Below are positions 1-9,603 of a DNA stretch of 64,000 bases, in pieces. Made by a program: the position numbers and the translations under genes. Source of the stretch: Paraburkholderia sp. Tr-20389 (GTDB lineage Bacteria; Pseudomonadota; Gammaproteobacteria; Burkholderiales; Burkholderiaceae); contig NZ_JAAGPD010000001.1 in the NCBI RefSeq assembly GCF_017104565.1, positions 744,001 to 808,000 of the forward strand, in the 5' to 3' direction. Under the pieces are notes generated by a model. That model was not told the origin of the DNA, searched no databases, and was given only the letters and a program-made list of their open reading frames with translations. Positions within the stretch are counted from its first letter, which is position 1; every line of letters begins with the position of its first letter.

Positions 1-2
1 AT

Positions 3-920
3 CTGTGGACGCATCTGCACTGGCTCACGATGCTCGCCGAACAGGGCACCTACACGGCGGCGGCCGCGCGCCTCGGCGTCAGCAAGGCGGCGATGAGCCA
101 GCGCATTTCCGAGCTGGAGCGCGCGGCGGGCATTTCGCTGGTGCAGCGCACCACGCGCAGCGTGCGCCTGACGGAAGCCGGCCAGCAGCTCGTCGACGCC
201 ACGCGCGGTCAATATGCGCAGATTGCGGCGAGCTTCGCGCAGGTGCGCGAACTGTCGGGCGTGCCGCGCGGACAGGTGCGCGTGACCGCACCCGTTGCAT
301 TCGCGCGGCAGCAACTGGTGCCGAAGCTGCCCGAGTTTCTGTCGGCAAACCCGGCCGTCCGCGTGCAGCTCGAAGTGTCGGACAGGCTCGTGTCGCTCGC
401 CACGGAAGGCTTCGACCTCGCGATACGCCACAGCGCGGAGCCGCCCGATACGCACGTCGCGTGGAAGCTGTGCGACACGCATTCCGTGATCGTCGCGACG
501 CGTGCCTACCTGCGTAAGCGCGGCACGCCGAAGTCGCCGGACGACCTCACCTCGCACGATTGCCTGTTCTATCCGCGCTCGATGGGCGAGCCGATGTGGT
601 CGTTCGAGCGCAAGTCGGCGCGCAAGAACGCCGCGCGGCCCATCACGTTGCCCGTGAAAGGCCCGTTTTGTGCCAACAACAGCGAGACGCTGCGCGACGC
701 CGCACTCGAAAGCCTGGGCATCGCGCTGGTGCCGGACTTCACCGCGCAGGCCGCCGTGCAGGCGGGCAAGCTGGTGGTCGTGTTGCCCGACTGGCGCGTG
801 ACGGGTGCGTTCGCCGAGCAGCTGTATATCGTGCGGCCTTACGCGTCACATGTGCCGCGCGCGGTCGGCCTGTTCGTCGGCTATCTGCGCGAGCGTTTCG
901 CGCAAGGTTTCCCCGTCTGA
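3..920 (+). CDS. LysR-family transcriptional regulator, 5' end cut by window
   Basis: DNA-binding transcriptional regulator of the LysR family. An N-terminal winged helix-turn-helix ([20 protein letters not shown]) is followed by a two-lobed effector-binding domain typical of the CrgA/AaeR-like branch. The frame is open through the left edge: codons from base 3 read [10 protein letters not shown], which is the usual beginning of the HTH in this branch, so the ATG at 30 is probably internal and only a few residues are missing. It ends 2 bases before the convergent XRE-type regulator. Its target is not visible because the divergent neighbour lies outside the window. Confidence 0.9.
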   Translation: MWTHLHWLTMLAEQGTYTAAAARLGVSKAAMSQRISELERAAGISLVQRTTRSVRLTEAGQQLVDATRGQYAQIAASFAQVRELSGVPRGQVRVTAPVAFARQQLVPKLPEFLSANPAVRVQLEVSDRLVSLATEGFDLAIRHSAEPPDTHVAWKLCDTHSVIVATRAYLRKRGTPKSPDDLTSHDCLFYPRSMGEPMWSFERKSARKNAARPITLPVKGPFCANNSETLRDAALESLGIALVPDFTAQAAVQAGKLVVVLPDWRVTGAFAEQLYIVRPYASHVPRAVGLFVGYLRERFAQGFPV

Positions 921-921
921 G

Positions 922-1767
922 CTAGACGCCAACGCCATCCGCATAGCGGGAGATCAGCAACTTCACGCGCTCTTCGGCGACCTCCGATGCGGGCGTGTAG
1001 ACCACGAGGCTGAGATCCGGCCGCCCGTGCACCGCGAACGCCGAATATTCCAGCTCGATCAGCCCAAGCAGCGGATGCACGATCGTCTTCGTGCCTTCGT
1101 CGTTGGCGCGCACGTCATTGGCGCGCCACATCGCATCGAATTCGGGGCTCAGCTGACTGAGTTCATCGACGAAAGCCTGAATGGTCTTCGCCGCGCCGCT
1201 GCGTGCCGCATCGGCGCGAAACGCCGCGACCACGAAGCGCGCGACGCTCTCCCAATCCGGCTGCGCGGCGCGCACATGAGCATCGAGGAAGATCAGACGC
1301 AGGATGTTGCGCTCGCGGGGCGCAAGCGCCGCGTAGTCCGTCAGCACCGCTTGCGCCGCTCGATTCCACGCGACGATATCCCATGTGGAAGTTCTCACCA
1401 GCGCGGGACTGAACTCCATCGCATCGAGCACGCGCTGCATGCGCGGCGTCACGCCGTTGGGCGCCTGATAACGAACCTCCGGCGGACGCCCGAGGCCGAT
1501 CAGAAACAGATGCTCGCGCTCGACGTCCGTCAGCATCAACGCACGCGCGATGCGGTCGAGCACGTTAGCCGACGGCGCACCGCCGCGCCCCTGTTCGAGC
1601 CACGTGTACCACGTCGCGCTGACGTTCGCGCGCTGCGCAACCTCTTCGCGCCGCAAACCCGGCGTGCGCCGGCGCGTCACGGGCAGCCCCAGCGCCGCCG
1701 GATCGAGCTTCGTGCGGCGGTCTCTGAGGTACATCCCGAGCAGATTGTCGTTTGCGTCCATGCTCAT
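922..1767 (-). CDS. XRE-family regulator with MmyB-like C-terminal domain
   Basis: Transcriptional regulator of 281 residues. Residues about 10-75 form a lambda-repressor-like HTH ([20 protein letters not shown] followed by YTWLEQGRG), and the rest matches the MmyB-like ligand-binding domain found in many actinobacterial and burkholderial regulators. MmyB-type domains are thought to bind fatty-acid-like or other hydrophobic ligands; here that is family knowledge only. It is divergent from the epimerase-like gene at 1861 across about 93 bases, the usual arrangement for a regulator of its neighbour, so control of that gene is a reasonable inference. Confidence 0.88.
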   Translation of the reverse strand: MSMDANDNLLGMYLRDRRTKLDPAALGLPVTRRRTPGLRREEVAQRANVSATWYTWLEQGRGGAPSANVLDRIARALMLTDVEREHLFLIGLGRPPEVRYQAPNGVTPRMQRVLDAMEFSPALVRTSTWDIVAWNRAAQAVLTDYAALAPRERNILRLIFLDAHVRAAQPDWESVARFVVAAFRADAARSGAAKTIQAFVDELSQLSPEFDAMWRANDVRANDEGTKTIVHPLLGLIELEYSAFAVHGRPDLSLVVYTPASEVAEERVKLLISRYADGVGV

Positions 1768-1860
1768 CCTGTTAGTCCGTATACCTGTAAGACGTCACTA
1801 CTTCACCCCGATAAGCGATGCACCGATAGTAACGCTTCATCGATACAGGAGGATTTCATC

Positions 1861-2754
1861 ATGCGTGTGTTCGTGACGGGTGCAACGGGATTCGTCGGCT
1901 CGGCGGTGGTCAACGAACTGGTCGCCGCGGGGCATCAGGTGCTGGGACTCGCCCGCACCGATGCCGGTGCGCAAGCGCTCGCCGCAACGGGCGCGCAGGT
2001 GCAGCGCGGTACGCTCGAAGACCTCGACGGCCTCGAGCGCGGCGCAGCGGAAGCGGACGCCGTCGTTCACACCGCGTTCAACCACGACTTCTCGAAGTTC
2101 GTCGACAACTGCGAAACCGACCGGCGCGCCATCGAAGCGCTCGGCGCCGTGCTCGCCGGCTCCGGACGTCAGTTGCTCGTAACGTCGGGCCTGGCGCTGA
2201 ACGCGTCGGGCCCGCTCGCGACCGAGGACGACAATGCCGTGCCCCCATCGGCGGCCTATCCGCGTCTTTCGGAGGCGACGGCCGTTTCACTGGCGCAGCG
2301 CGGCGTACGGGTGTCGGTGGTGCGCCTGCCGCCCTCCGTGCATGGCGACGGTGACCATGCATTCGTGCCGCTTCTGATCGCACTCGCACGCGAAAAAGGC
2401 GTGTCGGCGTATATCGGCGAAGGGCTCAACCGCTGGCCCGCCGTGCATCGGCTCGATGCAGCGAGCGTCTATCGGCTGGCGCTGGAACGCGGCAACGGTC
2501 CCGCGCGCTATCACGCCGTCGCCGATGAAGGCGTGCCGTTCAAGGAGATCGCCGAAGTGATCGGGCGCCGCCTGAATGTGCCCGTGGTCTCGTTGTCCGC
2601 CGATGAAGCAGCGGCACACTTCGGCTGGTTCGCGGTCTTTGCGGGGATGGGCGTGCCGTCGTCGAGCGAGAAAACGCGCGCGCTGCTGGACTGGCAACCG
2701 AAGCAGGCCGGCCTGATCGCCGATATCGACCATCCGCGCTACTTCCAGGTGTAA
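1861..2754 (+). CDS. SDR-family oxidoreductase (NAD-dependent epimerase/dehydratase-like)
   Basis: Extended/atypical short-chain dehydrogenase of 297 residues with an N-terminal Rossmann motif [10 protein letters not shown] (residues 4-13). It resembles the putative NAD(P)-binding oxidoreductases often placed next to small HTH regulators. The usual YxxxK is not obvious (the region reads AAYPRLSEA), so catalysis may depart from classical SDRs. The start is set by an AGGAGG about 8 bases upstream of ATG 1861; an open frame extends far upstream to 805 but that part is antisense to the XRE regulator and is not coding. Substrate unknown. Confidence 0.85.
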   Translation: MRVFVTGATGFVGSAVVNELVAAGHQVLGLARTDAGAQALAATGAQVQRGTLEDLDGLERGAAEADAVVHTAFNHDFSKFVDNCETDRRAIEALGAVLAGSGRQLLVTSGLALNASGPLATEDDNAVPPSAAYPRLSEATAVSLAQRGVRVSVVRLPPSVHGDGDHAFVPLLIALAREKGVSAYIGEGLNRWPAVHRLDAASVYRLALERGNGPARYHAVADEGVPFKEIAEVIGRRLNVPVVSLSADEAAAHFGWFAVFAGMGVPSSSEKTRALLDWQPKQAGLIADIDHPRYFQV

Positions 2755-2775
2755 TTCATTCGCCGACAAAGAAAC

Positions 2776-2800
2776 GATATGGGCCGTCACGGCCCATATC
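2776..2800. terminator. Bidirectional hairpin between convergent genes
   Basis: A perfect 11-base-pair stem (2776-2786 with 2790-2800) closed by a TCA loop lies between the stops of the epimerase-like gene and the binding-protein gene. Read on the minus strand it is followed by a T-rich GTTTCTTTG, so it fits best as the terminator of the minus-strand gene. Confidence 0.55.
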
Positions 2801-2877
2801 GCCCACTCAATGCATCGTGGGAAAAGTGCCGGCGGTGGAGACGCCTGCAAAAACGAGTTTGCTGAAACGATCGCGGC

Positions 2878-3921
2878 TTATCGGTACCGTCCCGCCAGCG
2901 CCGAAACCTGATCGATGTTCTGCGGCGTGATGAAGCCCGGCCCCGAACTGATGTTGCGCGCTTCGTAGACAGGTTTCAGCCCGTAGTCCTGCAGCCGTTT
3001 GATGAACTTCGCGTCCTTCTCCAGTTCGTTGCGGGCCTGCACGACATCCGTGTTGTGATTCCGATGCATGATCGCGAGCATCGCGACGGGGATATAACCC
3101 TGCAGATAAGGCTGCTGGTCGGTGCAGAACTTGATCGTGCCGTCCTTGATGCCCTTCGCGACATCCGTGTCGATATCGAACGTCGCGAACCAGATCTTGC
3201 CCGCCAGTCCCGCCTTCTTGACGGCGCGTAGGGTCGGGTCGGCAGATGTCGGACCGAGCGTGAGCACGGCCTGCGTGTTCGGATGCGAGCGCAGATACGC
3301 GCTGACCTTCGATTCGATATCCGTTGGATCCGTCCCTGCGTCGAGCACCGAAGTCTTCATGTCAGCGCCGATCGCTTCGGCGAAGCCACGGCAACGCTCG
3401 AACGACAGCGGGTTGGTCGCGTAATGGTTCACGCACAGAAACGTCCTGATGCCGTCGGCCTTCGCGCGCAACCCCGCTTCCTTGCCCGCCAGATATTCAG
3501 GCTGCCCGACGTGCAGCAACGCGCCGAGATCCGCGCTCTGCTTTTCCGTGCCCGTGTTGGCGGTGACGAACGGAATGCTCTTTGCCTTCAGACGCGAGAT
3601 CGAGCCTTTGAGCAGATCGTAATCGGCGATGGTCGTCACCACGCCGTCGTAGTTGCGCGCCGCAGCCTGATTCACGAGCTGAACCATGTCGGCGATATCG
3701 CCGCTCGGCGGATTGCGATAGTCGGTCTGCACGTTGAAATCTTCATCGGCCTGCTTGATGCCGTTTTTCACCGTGTTCCACCAAGCGTCCGAATCGGGCG
3801 CATGCGTGATGAAATCGAAGTGCGCGACGGGCCCGGCATGCGCGGCCGCGCACAACCCAATGCCCAGCACCGCTGCGGCGACACAGATCGCTTTCCTTGC
3901 CTTGCTGACGGATAATCTCAT
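2878..3921 (-). CDS. Periplasmic sugar/cyclitol-binding protein (Peripla_BP_4), MocB-like
   Basis: ABC-type substrate-binding protein of 347 residues. It has a clear Sec signal peptide (basic start, hydrophobic core, cleavage near AAHAG) and the ribose/inositol-binding fold with the DxxxGxxxG-like repeats of this family. The start at 3921 follows GGAGA at good spacing; the frame continues upstream but that part is antisense. No permease or ATPase gene lies nearby, so it either feeds a transporter encoded elsewhere or serves as a sensor. Placement beside a MocE-type ferredoxin and MocD-type oxygenase suggests a MocB-like role in binding a rhizopine or related cyclitol/sugar; this is inferred from context. 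Confidence 0.88.
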   Translation of the reverse strand: MRLSVSKARKAICVAAAVLGIGLCAAAHAGPVAHFDFITHAPDSDAWWNTVKNGIKQADEDFNVQTDYRNPPSGDIADMVQLVNQAAARNYDGVVTTIADYDLLKGSISRLKAKSIPFVTANTGTEKQSADLGALLHVGQPEYLAGKEAGLRAKADGIRTFLCVNHYATNPLSFERCRGFAEAIGADMKTSVLDAGTDPTDIESKVSAYLRSHPNTQAVLTLGPTSADPTLRAVKKAGLAGKIWFATFDIDTDVAKGIKDGTIKFCTDQQPYLQGYIPVAMLAIMHRNHNTDVVQARNELEKDAKFIKRLQDYGLKPVYEARNISSGPGFITPQNIDQVSALAGRYR

Positions 3922-3977
3922 CGTTGTCTCCATGATGTTGTGATGTGCCGATGCCGCGCGTCGGCGGAATGCTTCGA

Positions 3978-4301
3978 TCAGTCGGCGGCGAGACCGATGA
4001 ACACGTTGCCGTCTTCCGTCTTCACGGGATGCGTGACGAGGTTCACGCACACGGGCGCGCCCTTCGCTGCACCCGTGGGGATATGAAAGCGCCCCATGTG
4101 CATCGGGCATTCGATCACCTCGCCGAACACGAATCCGTCGGCGAGCCGCGCCGTTTCGTGCGTGCAGAGACCCGCTGTCGCGTAGAAGCCGGTGGCCGTG
4201 TGATAGACGGCGTACAGCTTGCCTTCGTGCTCGAACTCCATGACGTCCTCTTCGTCGATGTCGTCGCATGCACAGACCTGATGCCATTGCAGAATGTTCA
4301 T
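3978..4301 (-). CDS. MocE-family Rieske [2Fe-2S] ferredoxin
   Basis: Small soluble Rieske-type ferredoxin of 107 residues. The cluster ligands are visible as CTH (C46, H48) and CPMH (C65, H68), with 16 residues between H48 and C65, as in oxygenase-associated Rieske ferredoxins. Such proteins pass electrons from a reductase to an oxygenase. It starts at 4301 after an AGGAG motif and lies just downstream of the desaturase/hydroxylase-like gene, so the pair likely forms an electron-transfer couple as proposed for rhizobial MocD/MocE. No MocF-type reductase gene is nearby; the GbcB-like reductase at 10567 is the only candidate in the window. Confidence 0.9.
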   Translation of the reverse strand: MNILQWHQVCACDDIDEEDVMEFEHEGKLYAVYHTATGFYATAGLCTHETARLADGFVFGEVIECPMHMGRFHIPTGAAKGAPVCVNLVTHPVKTEDGNVFIGLAAD

Positions 4302-4339
4302 CGTGTGCTCCTGTGTGTTCGTGTGTATTCCGTTCAGGT

Positions 4340-5398
4340 TCAGCGTGGCTGGGCGACGAGCCGTTCGTCGCCGGATTGGGGCGTATTCGTTTCGAGTGTC
4401 TTGCCCGGCACGCGCGGCGTAATCATGAAACCGGGGTCGTGCCGCTGCATGCGCAGGAAGTGCAGAATCTCGCCCCACGCACTGAAGAGTCCGTCGTAAG
4501 CAGGCGGCAAATCCGCTTCGATCGCGCGGCGCAACTTCGGCAGCGCATGGAACGGCACGTTCGGAAACATGTGATGCTCGACGTGATAGTTCATGTTCCA
4601 GTAGAGCAATTGGAGAACGGGGTTCAGCCGGATGGTGCGCGTCGAGAAGCGATGGTCGAGTTCGTTTTCGCGCAGACCCGTGTGCTGCGTGATGGCCAGC
4701 AGCTCATGCAGCCACGCGCCATAAGCACGCGGCAACAGAAGGAACACGACGGGCAGCCAGCTATGCGCGGCGATCGACCACGCAATCACGGCGACATAGA
4801 GCGCGAGCACGATCCGCGAGTTTCGGCACATCGCGCGATATTCCGTCGGCGGCACGACGGCCTTCGCACTGCTCGACACGATGCCGAGGCTGTGCAGCAC
4901 GATATTGCCGAGATGATGAATGCCGTGCGAAACGCGCAGAAAGTCCGTCGCGAGCTTCAGATAGTTCGGCGGCCGCTTGACGGCGATTTCGACATCGGCG
5001 GGCACAGTCGCCGTCAGATGCGTGTACGTGTGATGTTGCGCATGCGACCAGCGGCTATAGATCTGCTCGCGCCACGTCATGAAGCAGATCAGCCAGTGCA
5101 CCGACGCGTTCAGCCACTCGCTGCGAAACGGCGTGCGATGGCGCAGTTCGTGTTCCATCGCCTCGGCGAAGGCATAGATCGTCCCGTACAGCAGGAATGC
5201 GGGCACGCACCACCACGTGCCGAGCGACAGCCAGGCCAGCACGCCGCTGCCCGCGACCAGCGCCAGAAAGCCGCCGAGGTAGAGGAGCGCATCGCGGTCG
5301 TTGCGCCGCGTGAGCTCCTTGAGCACCTTGCGATCGAGCGGGCATCTGTACCAGTCGTCCATCGTGATCGGCTTCGAGTTGTCTTGCTGGTCGGACAT
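4340..5398 (-). CDS. Membrane fatty-acid-desaturase-superfamily di-iron oxygenase, MocD-like
   Basis: Integral membrane di-iron enzyme of 352 residues. The three histidine boxes are intact: HELRH (83-87), HAQHH (119-123) and HVEHH (272-276). Hydrophobic segments lie around 38-80 and 198-225. The superfamily includes acyl desaturases, alkane hydroxylases and MocD of rhizopine catabolism. It is followed after about 38 bases by the Rieske ferredoxin and then by the periplasmic binding protein, all on one strand, suggesting a single operon. The combination argues for a hydroxylase/demethylase acting on a small polar substrate imported from outside rather than for lipid desaturation, but the sequence alone does not settle this. 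Confidence 0.85.
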   Translation of the reverse strand: MSDQQDNSKPITMDDWYRCPLDRKVLKELTRRNDRDALLYLGGFLALVAGSGVLAWLSLGTWWCVPAFLLYGTIYAFAEAMEHELRHRTPFRSEWLNASVHWLICFMTWREQIYSRWSHAQHHTYTHLTATVPADVEIAVKRPPNYLKLATDFLRVSHGIHHLGNIVLHSLGIVSSSAKAVVPPTEYRAMCRNSRIVLALYVAVIAWSIAAHSWLPVVFLLLPRAYGAWLHELLAITQHTGLRENELDHRFSTRTIRLNPVLQLLYWNMNYHVEHHMFPNVPFHALPKLRRAIEADLPPAYDGLFSAWGEILHFLRMQRHDPGFMITPRVPGKTLETNTPQSGDERLVAQPR

Positions 5399-5478
5399 GC
5401 GGGGCTCCCAGTGCGCGCCTGGCGTTTGACCGGCTGTCGGTCCGCCGGGGCATTGATCATCGGTGAGTCGATTAAAGA

Positions 5479-5597
5479 CTCATTATGAGCACACGTCAAA
5501 GTCATTTTTGCCTCATATTGAGCTACCAAGGGTAATCCATGAACCGCCCCAGCACGTTTCTCCGGTGTCTGCACAAACGCCTCAATATGAGGCAAAA
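5479..5597. promoter_or_regulatory. Three operator-like dyads between the moc-like operon and its LacI regulator
   Basis: The divergent intergenic region holds three 11-base dyads: CTCATTATGAG (5479-5489), CTCATATTGAG (5512-5522) and CTCAATATGAG (5581-5591). The second and third are exact reverse complements within a 17-base match (5506-5522 against 5581-5597). Centres are at 5484, 5517 and 5586, i.e. 33 and 69 bases apart. This is the pattern expected for a LacI-family dimer/tetramer that loops DNA to repress both directions. Confidence 0.65.
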
Positions 5598-5640
5598 TCG
5601 AGTCCATGCAACATCTCGACCCGCAGCGCCAGGAGCCACG

Positions 5641-6666
5641 ATGAAAAGCAAGCCGACGCTCAAGCAACTCATGGAGATCACGCAGCTGAGCCGCGCGACG
5701 ATCGACCGTGCGCTCAACGACCGGCCCGGCGTGCATCCGCGCACGCGCCGCGCGGTCGAAGCCGCGCTGAAGCAACTGGGCACGGGTTCCGCGGCGAAAG
5801 CGGCCGGCCGCGCAACGCAGAACGCGTTCGAATTCCGCCTGCTCGCCCAGGCGGGCGACGCCTTCACCGACGAACTGATGCGCACGGCGGATGCGCTCTC
5901 AACGGAGTTCGACGCGCGCGGCGTGCGGCTCGAAGTGGTGCGATGCGTGGGCGCATCGGATGACGAAGTCGCGGCCCGTGTCCGCCAGGCGACGGCTGAA
6001 GTGGACGGCATCGGCATCATCTGCACGAATACGCCGACGACGTCGTCGGCCTTGCGCGAATGCAAGGCGGCGGGCAAGTCGGTCGTCACGCTGATCACCG
6101 ACGTCGACGCCGACGCGCGTCACACCTACGTCGGCGTGAACAACCGCGCGGCCGGGCAAGCGGCCGCCTTTCTGATCGGACGTCATCTGCAGGCGCATCC
6201 CTCGCCCGATGTCGCGGTGATCGTGGCGACGTTTTCGTACACCTGTCACGAAGATCGCGAGATCGGCTTCCGTTCGCTATTGCGGCAGCGCTTTCCACAT
6301 GTGAACCTGGTCGAGGTGATCAAGGGCGCGGACTCGGGCGCCGCGACTTACGAAGCGACCACGCATTTCCTGAAGGCGCATGGCAAGCTCGACGGCATCT
6401 ACAACGTCGCGGGCGGCAATGAAGGGCTGGCGGCCGCGTTGCGCGAGCACGATCTCACGGGGCGCACGCTCTATGTGACGCACGAGGTCAACCGCATCAC
6501 CGAACCGCTGCTGCGCTCCGACGCGATCGACTATCTGCTGACGCAGGACATGCCTTTGATGCTGCGCACCGTTGTCGATCATCTGAAGGCCGCACGCGAA
6601 GGCTCTCCCGTGCCTTCGCAGGCCATCATTCCGATCGAAACGTATTCGCGCTATTCGCTGTATTGA
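5641..6666 (+). CDS. LacI-family transcriptional regulator of the moc-like operon
   Basis: Repressor of 341 residues. An N-terminal LacI HTH (LKQLMEITQLSRATIDRALN) leads into a hinge and a periplasmic-binding-protein-like effector domain, which in this subfamily senses sugars or cyclitols. The start at 5641 is preceded by AGGAGCC; an in-frame ATG at 5539 lacks such a site and would add unrelated sequence. The gene is divergent from the desaturase/ferredoxin/binding-protein operon, and the three dyads at 5479-5591 are its probable operators. The effector is unknown; a rhizopine-like compound is one candidate from context. Confidence 0.88.
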   Translation: MKSKPTLKQLMEITQLSRATIDRALNDRPGVHPRTRRAVEAALKQLGTGSAAKAAGRATQNAFEFRLLAQAGDAFTDELMRTADALSTEFDARGVRLEVVRCVGASDDEVAARVRQATAEVDGIGIICTNTPTTSSALRECKAAGKSVVTLITDVDADARHTYVGVNNRAAGQAAAFLIGRHLQAHPSPDVAVIVATFSYTCHEDREIGFRSLLRQRFPHVNLVEVIKGADSGAATYEATTHFLKAHGKLDGIYNVAGGNEGLAAALREHDLTGRTLYVTHEVNRITEPLLRSDAIDYLLTQDMPLMLRTVVDHLKAAREGSPVPSQAIIPIETYSRYSLY

Positions 6667-6960
6667 ACCTGAACGGCATGCATTTTTTATAACTGCCGCT
6701 ATCCGATGCACAGCGCGCCCTCCTCGCTGCCGAAGCCAAACTACAGCGCGACGACACGCGATACTTGACTCTGGCAACGACACGCGATGCTCGATCCGAA
6801 TAGCGCTATATCGCGCGCTTGAGCGCCCGCCGCGCAAGCGTGTATAACCGTTGAAACAGCGCTTCGCATCTCTATGCATGCTGCATGGGAATGCCGCATG
6901 CGAGCACTCACGATGTTTCCCACGCACGCGCCACCGACGTCGAACGGAGCTTGCCCCACG

Positions 6961-9498
6961 ATGAATGCCAGCCAGGACAGACAGATCGATACGACCGACA
7001 CCGCCGCCCTGCTCAATCGCGAGCGCTCGACGAATGCGCGTTTGAGAAAGCTGATTGACGCGCATTCCAGAATCGCCGCCGCGAAGCTGGATCTCGACCG
7101 CTTCCTGTCGCTCGTCACCGACGCGCTGCTCGAACTGGTGCCCGCCGCGCATGCGTCCGTGGTCGAATGGGTCGATGGCGAGGACATGGTATATCGCGCG
7201 TGCAGCGGCACCATCGCGCATCATGTCGGCTTGCGCCTCAAGCGCGACGGCAGTCTGTCGGGACTGTGCTCGGTTGAAAAGCATCTGCTGTACAGCGTCG
7301 ATACGGCGAACGATACGCGCGTCGATGCGGCCGCATGCAGGCGCGTGGGCGCGACGTCGATGATCGTCGCCCCGCTGCTCTATCAGTCCGAAGTGGCAGG
7401 CGTGGTGAAGCTGATGGCGGGCAGCCCCGGCGCATTTTCGAACGAGGACATCGAGACGCTCGAACGCATCACGTCGCTCGTCGCGTCGGGCATGGCGCAT
7501 CAGCGCGTGTTCGCGGAGAACCGCGCGCTGATCGAGCAGAACACCATCACCATCGCGCGGCTGCGCACCGAGATCAGCCTGCGCGAAGCTGCGGACAGCA
7601 AGCTCGAAGCGTCGCTGCGCCGCCGCCGTCTGGTGCTCGACACGACGCACGATGCGTTCGTGTGCACCGACGCGGACGGCATCATCATCGAATGGAACGA
7701 TGCCGCGACGCGCACCTTCGGCTACGCGCGCGATGCCGTGATGGGACGGCCGATGCTGGACGTGTTGGTCCCCGCGCGCTGCAAGGCGCGCTATGCCGAA
7801 CTCGACGTGTTCAGGATCACGCCGGAACCGAACGCCGATGTGCCCTCCAACCGCAGCCGCACGGAACTGATCGCGCAGCGCATCGACGGCAACGAGTTTC
7901 CTGCGGAACTGTCCGTGTGCCCCGTGCACTTCGACGGACACATCGAACTCGCCTACTTCATACGCGACGTGACCGAGCGCTTCAGCGCACGAGAACTCGA
8001 CAAGCGCTTTCGCGTGCTCGTCGACGCGATCAAGGACTATGCGATCACGATGCTCGACCCGCACGGCCACATCACCACGTGGAGCGCGGGATCGACCCAG
8101 GTGATGGGCTACGCGCCAGACGAAGTGCTCGGCCAGTCGGCCGCGCTCTTCTACACGCCTGAAGACGTCGCAGTGGGCAGGCCGAAACGCGATCTCGAAC
8201 TCGCCGCGCGCGAAGGCCGCATCGAAACGGAAGAGTGGCGCGTGCGCAAGAACGGCACGATCTTCTGGGCGAACATCATCACGACCGCGCTGCGCGATCC
8301 GAACGGCGCGCTGCAGGGCTTTGCGAAGATCACGCGCGACATGTCGCGGCGCCGGCGTCTCGAAGAACTCGAAGCATCGAGCCAGCGCATGAGCCAGTTC
8401 CTCGCGCTGCTCGGACACGAACTGCGCAATCCGCTCGCACCGCTGCGCAACGCCGTCAGCATGCTGCAGCTGAAGTCCGCCGATCACGATACCTTCGTGC
8501 CCGAGCATGAGCTGATCGACCGGCAACTGTCGCATCTCACGCGGCTCGTCGACGATCTGCTCGACGCCGGACGCGTGACGCTCGGGCGCGTGCAGATCGA
8601 GCCGAAGCCCGTGTCGATGCAGGCCATCGCGCAACTGAGCATCGAAGGCAGCGCGCCGCTTCTGGCGGCGCGCGATCAGACGCTCGACGTGGTGATGCCC
8701 GACACGCCGATGTATATCGAAGGCGATCTCACGCGCATGGTGCAGGTCGTGCAGAATCTGCTGAACAACGCGTCGAAATTCAGTCCGCCGGGCGCATCGA
8801 TCGGCTTGCAGGTGTTTCGTTCAGGGCGGCTGCTGGCGATACGCATCCACGATACAGGGCGCGGCATCGACCCCGATGCGATCGACGCGATCTTCAACCT
8901 GTTCGTGCAGGAAACGCCGACGGAAGAACAGGCCGACAAGAGCGGGCTCGGGATCGGGCTGACGCTCGCACGCGCAATCGTCGATCTGCATGGCGGCCAC
9001 ATCGACGCGCATAGCGAAGGACGCGGCAAAGGCAGCGTGTTCACCGTGTGGCTGCCGGAATGCAGCCACGCGATCGCCGACGAAGGCCCGCACGACGAAG
9101 CGCCCGCGCCCGCGCAGCCTGTCGATCTGAAAGTGATGGTCGTCGACGACAACATCGATTCCGCCGACAGCATGGCGACGCTCGTGCAGGTGCTCGGCCA
9201 CGAAGCGCACGCTGTGTACGACGGGGCGGCCGCGATCGAACTCGCTCACACGTTGCAGCCGCATCTCGTGTTGCTCGATCTGTCGATGCCGAAGATGACA
9301 GGCTTCGACGCGTTGCCGCATATCCGCAAGGCGCTCGCGGCGCCGGGCGCCGTGATCGCCGCGATGACCGGGCTCGGCACCAGCGAAGACCGCGCGCGGA
9401 CGGAAGCCGCGGGGTTCGACCTGCACTTGACCAAGCCCGTCGACCTGCCCGATCTGGAAGGCGTGTTGCAGATCGCCGTCGCACACGTGCGCGACTAG
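6961..9498 (+). CDS. Soluble hybrid sensor histidine kinase (GAF-PAS-PAS-HisKA-HATPase-REC)
   Basis: Hybrid two-component kinase of about 845 residues with no membrane segment, so it should sense a cytoplasmic signal. Order of domains: GAF (about 35-190), PAS (about 225-340), second PAS (about 350-465), HisKA with phospho-acceptor H486 in LGHELRNP, HATPase with N box (NNASKFSPPG) and G boxes (DTGRGID, GLGIGL), and a C-terminal receiver with phospho-acceptor D773 in LLDLSMP. ATG 6961 has only a distant GGAG; in-frame starts at 6874 and 6910 are possible but add composition unlike a domain. No response-regulator gene is adjacent, so output may go through an unlinked partner. Confidence 0.9.
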   Translation: MNASQDRQIDTTDTAALLNRERSTNARLRKLIDAHSRIAAAKLDLDRFLSLVTDALLELVPAAHASVVEWVDGEDMVYRACSGTIAHHVGLRLKRDGSLSGLCSVEKHLLYSVDTANDTRVDAAACRRVGATSMIVAPLLYQSEVAGVVKLMAGSPGAFSNEDIETLERITSLVASGMAHQRVFAENRALIEQNTITIARLRTEISLREAADSKLEASLRRRRLVLDTTHDAFVCTDADGIIIEWNDAATRTFGYARDAVMGRPMLDVLVPARCKARYAELDVFRITPEPNADVPSNRSRTELIAQRIDGNEFPAELSVCPVHFDGHIELAYFIRDVTERFSARELDKRFRVLVDAIKDYAITMLDPHGHITTWSAGSTQVMGYAPDEVLGQSAALFYTPEDVAVGRPKRDLELAAREGRIETEEWRVRKNGTIFWANIITTALRDPNGALQGFAKITRDMSRRRRLEELEASSQRMSQFLALLGHELRNPLAPLRNAVSMLQLKSADHDTFVPEHELIDRQLSHLTRLVDDLLDAGRVTLGRVQIEPKPVSMQAIAQLSIEGSAPLLAARDQTLDVVMPDTPMYIEGDLTRMVQVVQNLLNNASKFSPPGASIGLQVFRSGRLLAIRIHDTGRGIDPDAIDAIFNLFVQETPTEEQADKSGLGIGLTLARAIVDLHGGHIDAHSEGRGKGSVFTVWLPECSHAIADEGPHDEAPAPAQPVDLKVMVVDDNIDSADSMATLVQVLGHEAHAVYDGAAAIELAHTLQPHLVLLDLSMPKMTGFDALPHIRKALAAPGAVIAAMTGLGTSEDRARTEAAGFDLHLTKPVDLPDLEGVLQIAVAHVRD

Positions 9499-9603
9499 CC
9501 GTACGCGGGCGCCCTCGCCGCTCGCTTACCGATTCTTCCGAACGCTCAAGAAGCGCACTCCACGGACGTTACCGAAGACAGTACTTTCAAGCGAGGATCG
9601 AAC

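Noticed and set aside
805-1860. N-terminal extension of the epimerase-like frame
   Set aside because: This part is antisense to the XRE/MmyB regulator; a strong ribosome site and Rossmann motif place the start at 1861.
6277-8634. 785-codon minus-strand frame over the LacI regulator and hybrid kinase
   Set aside because: Overlaps two well-supported genes on the other strand and has shadow-like Arg/His-rich composition.
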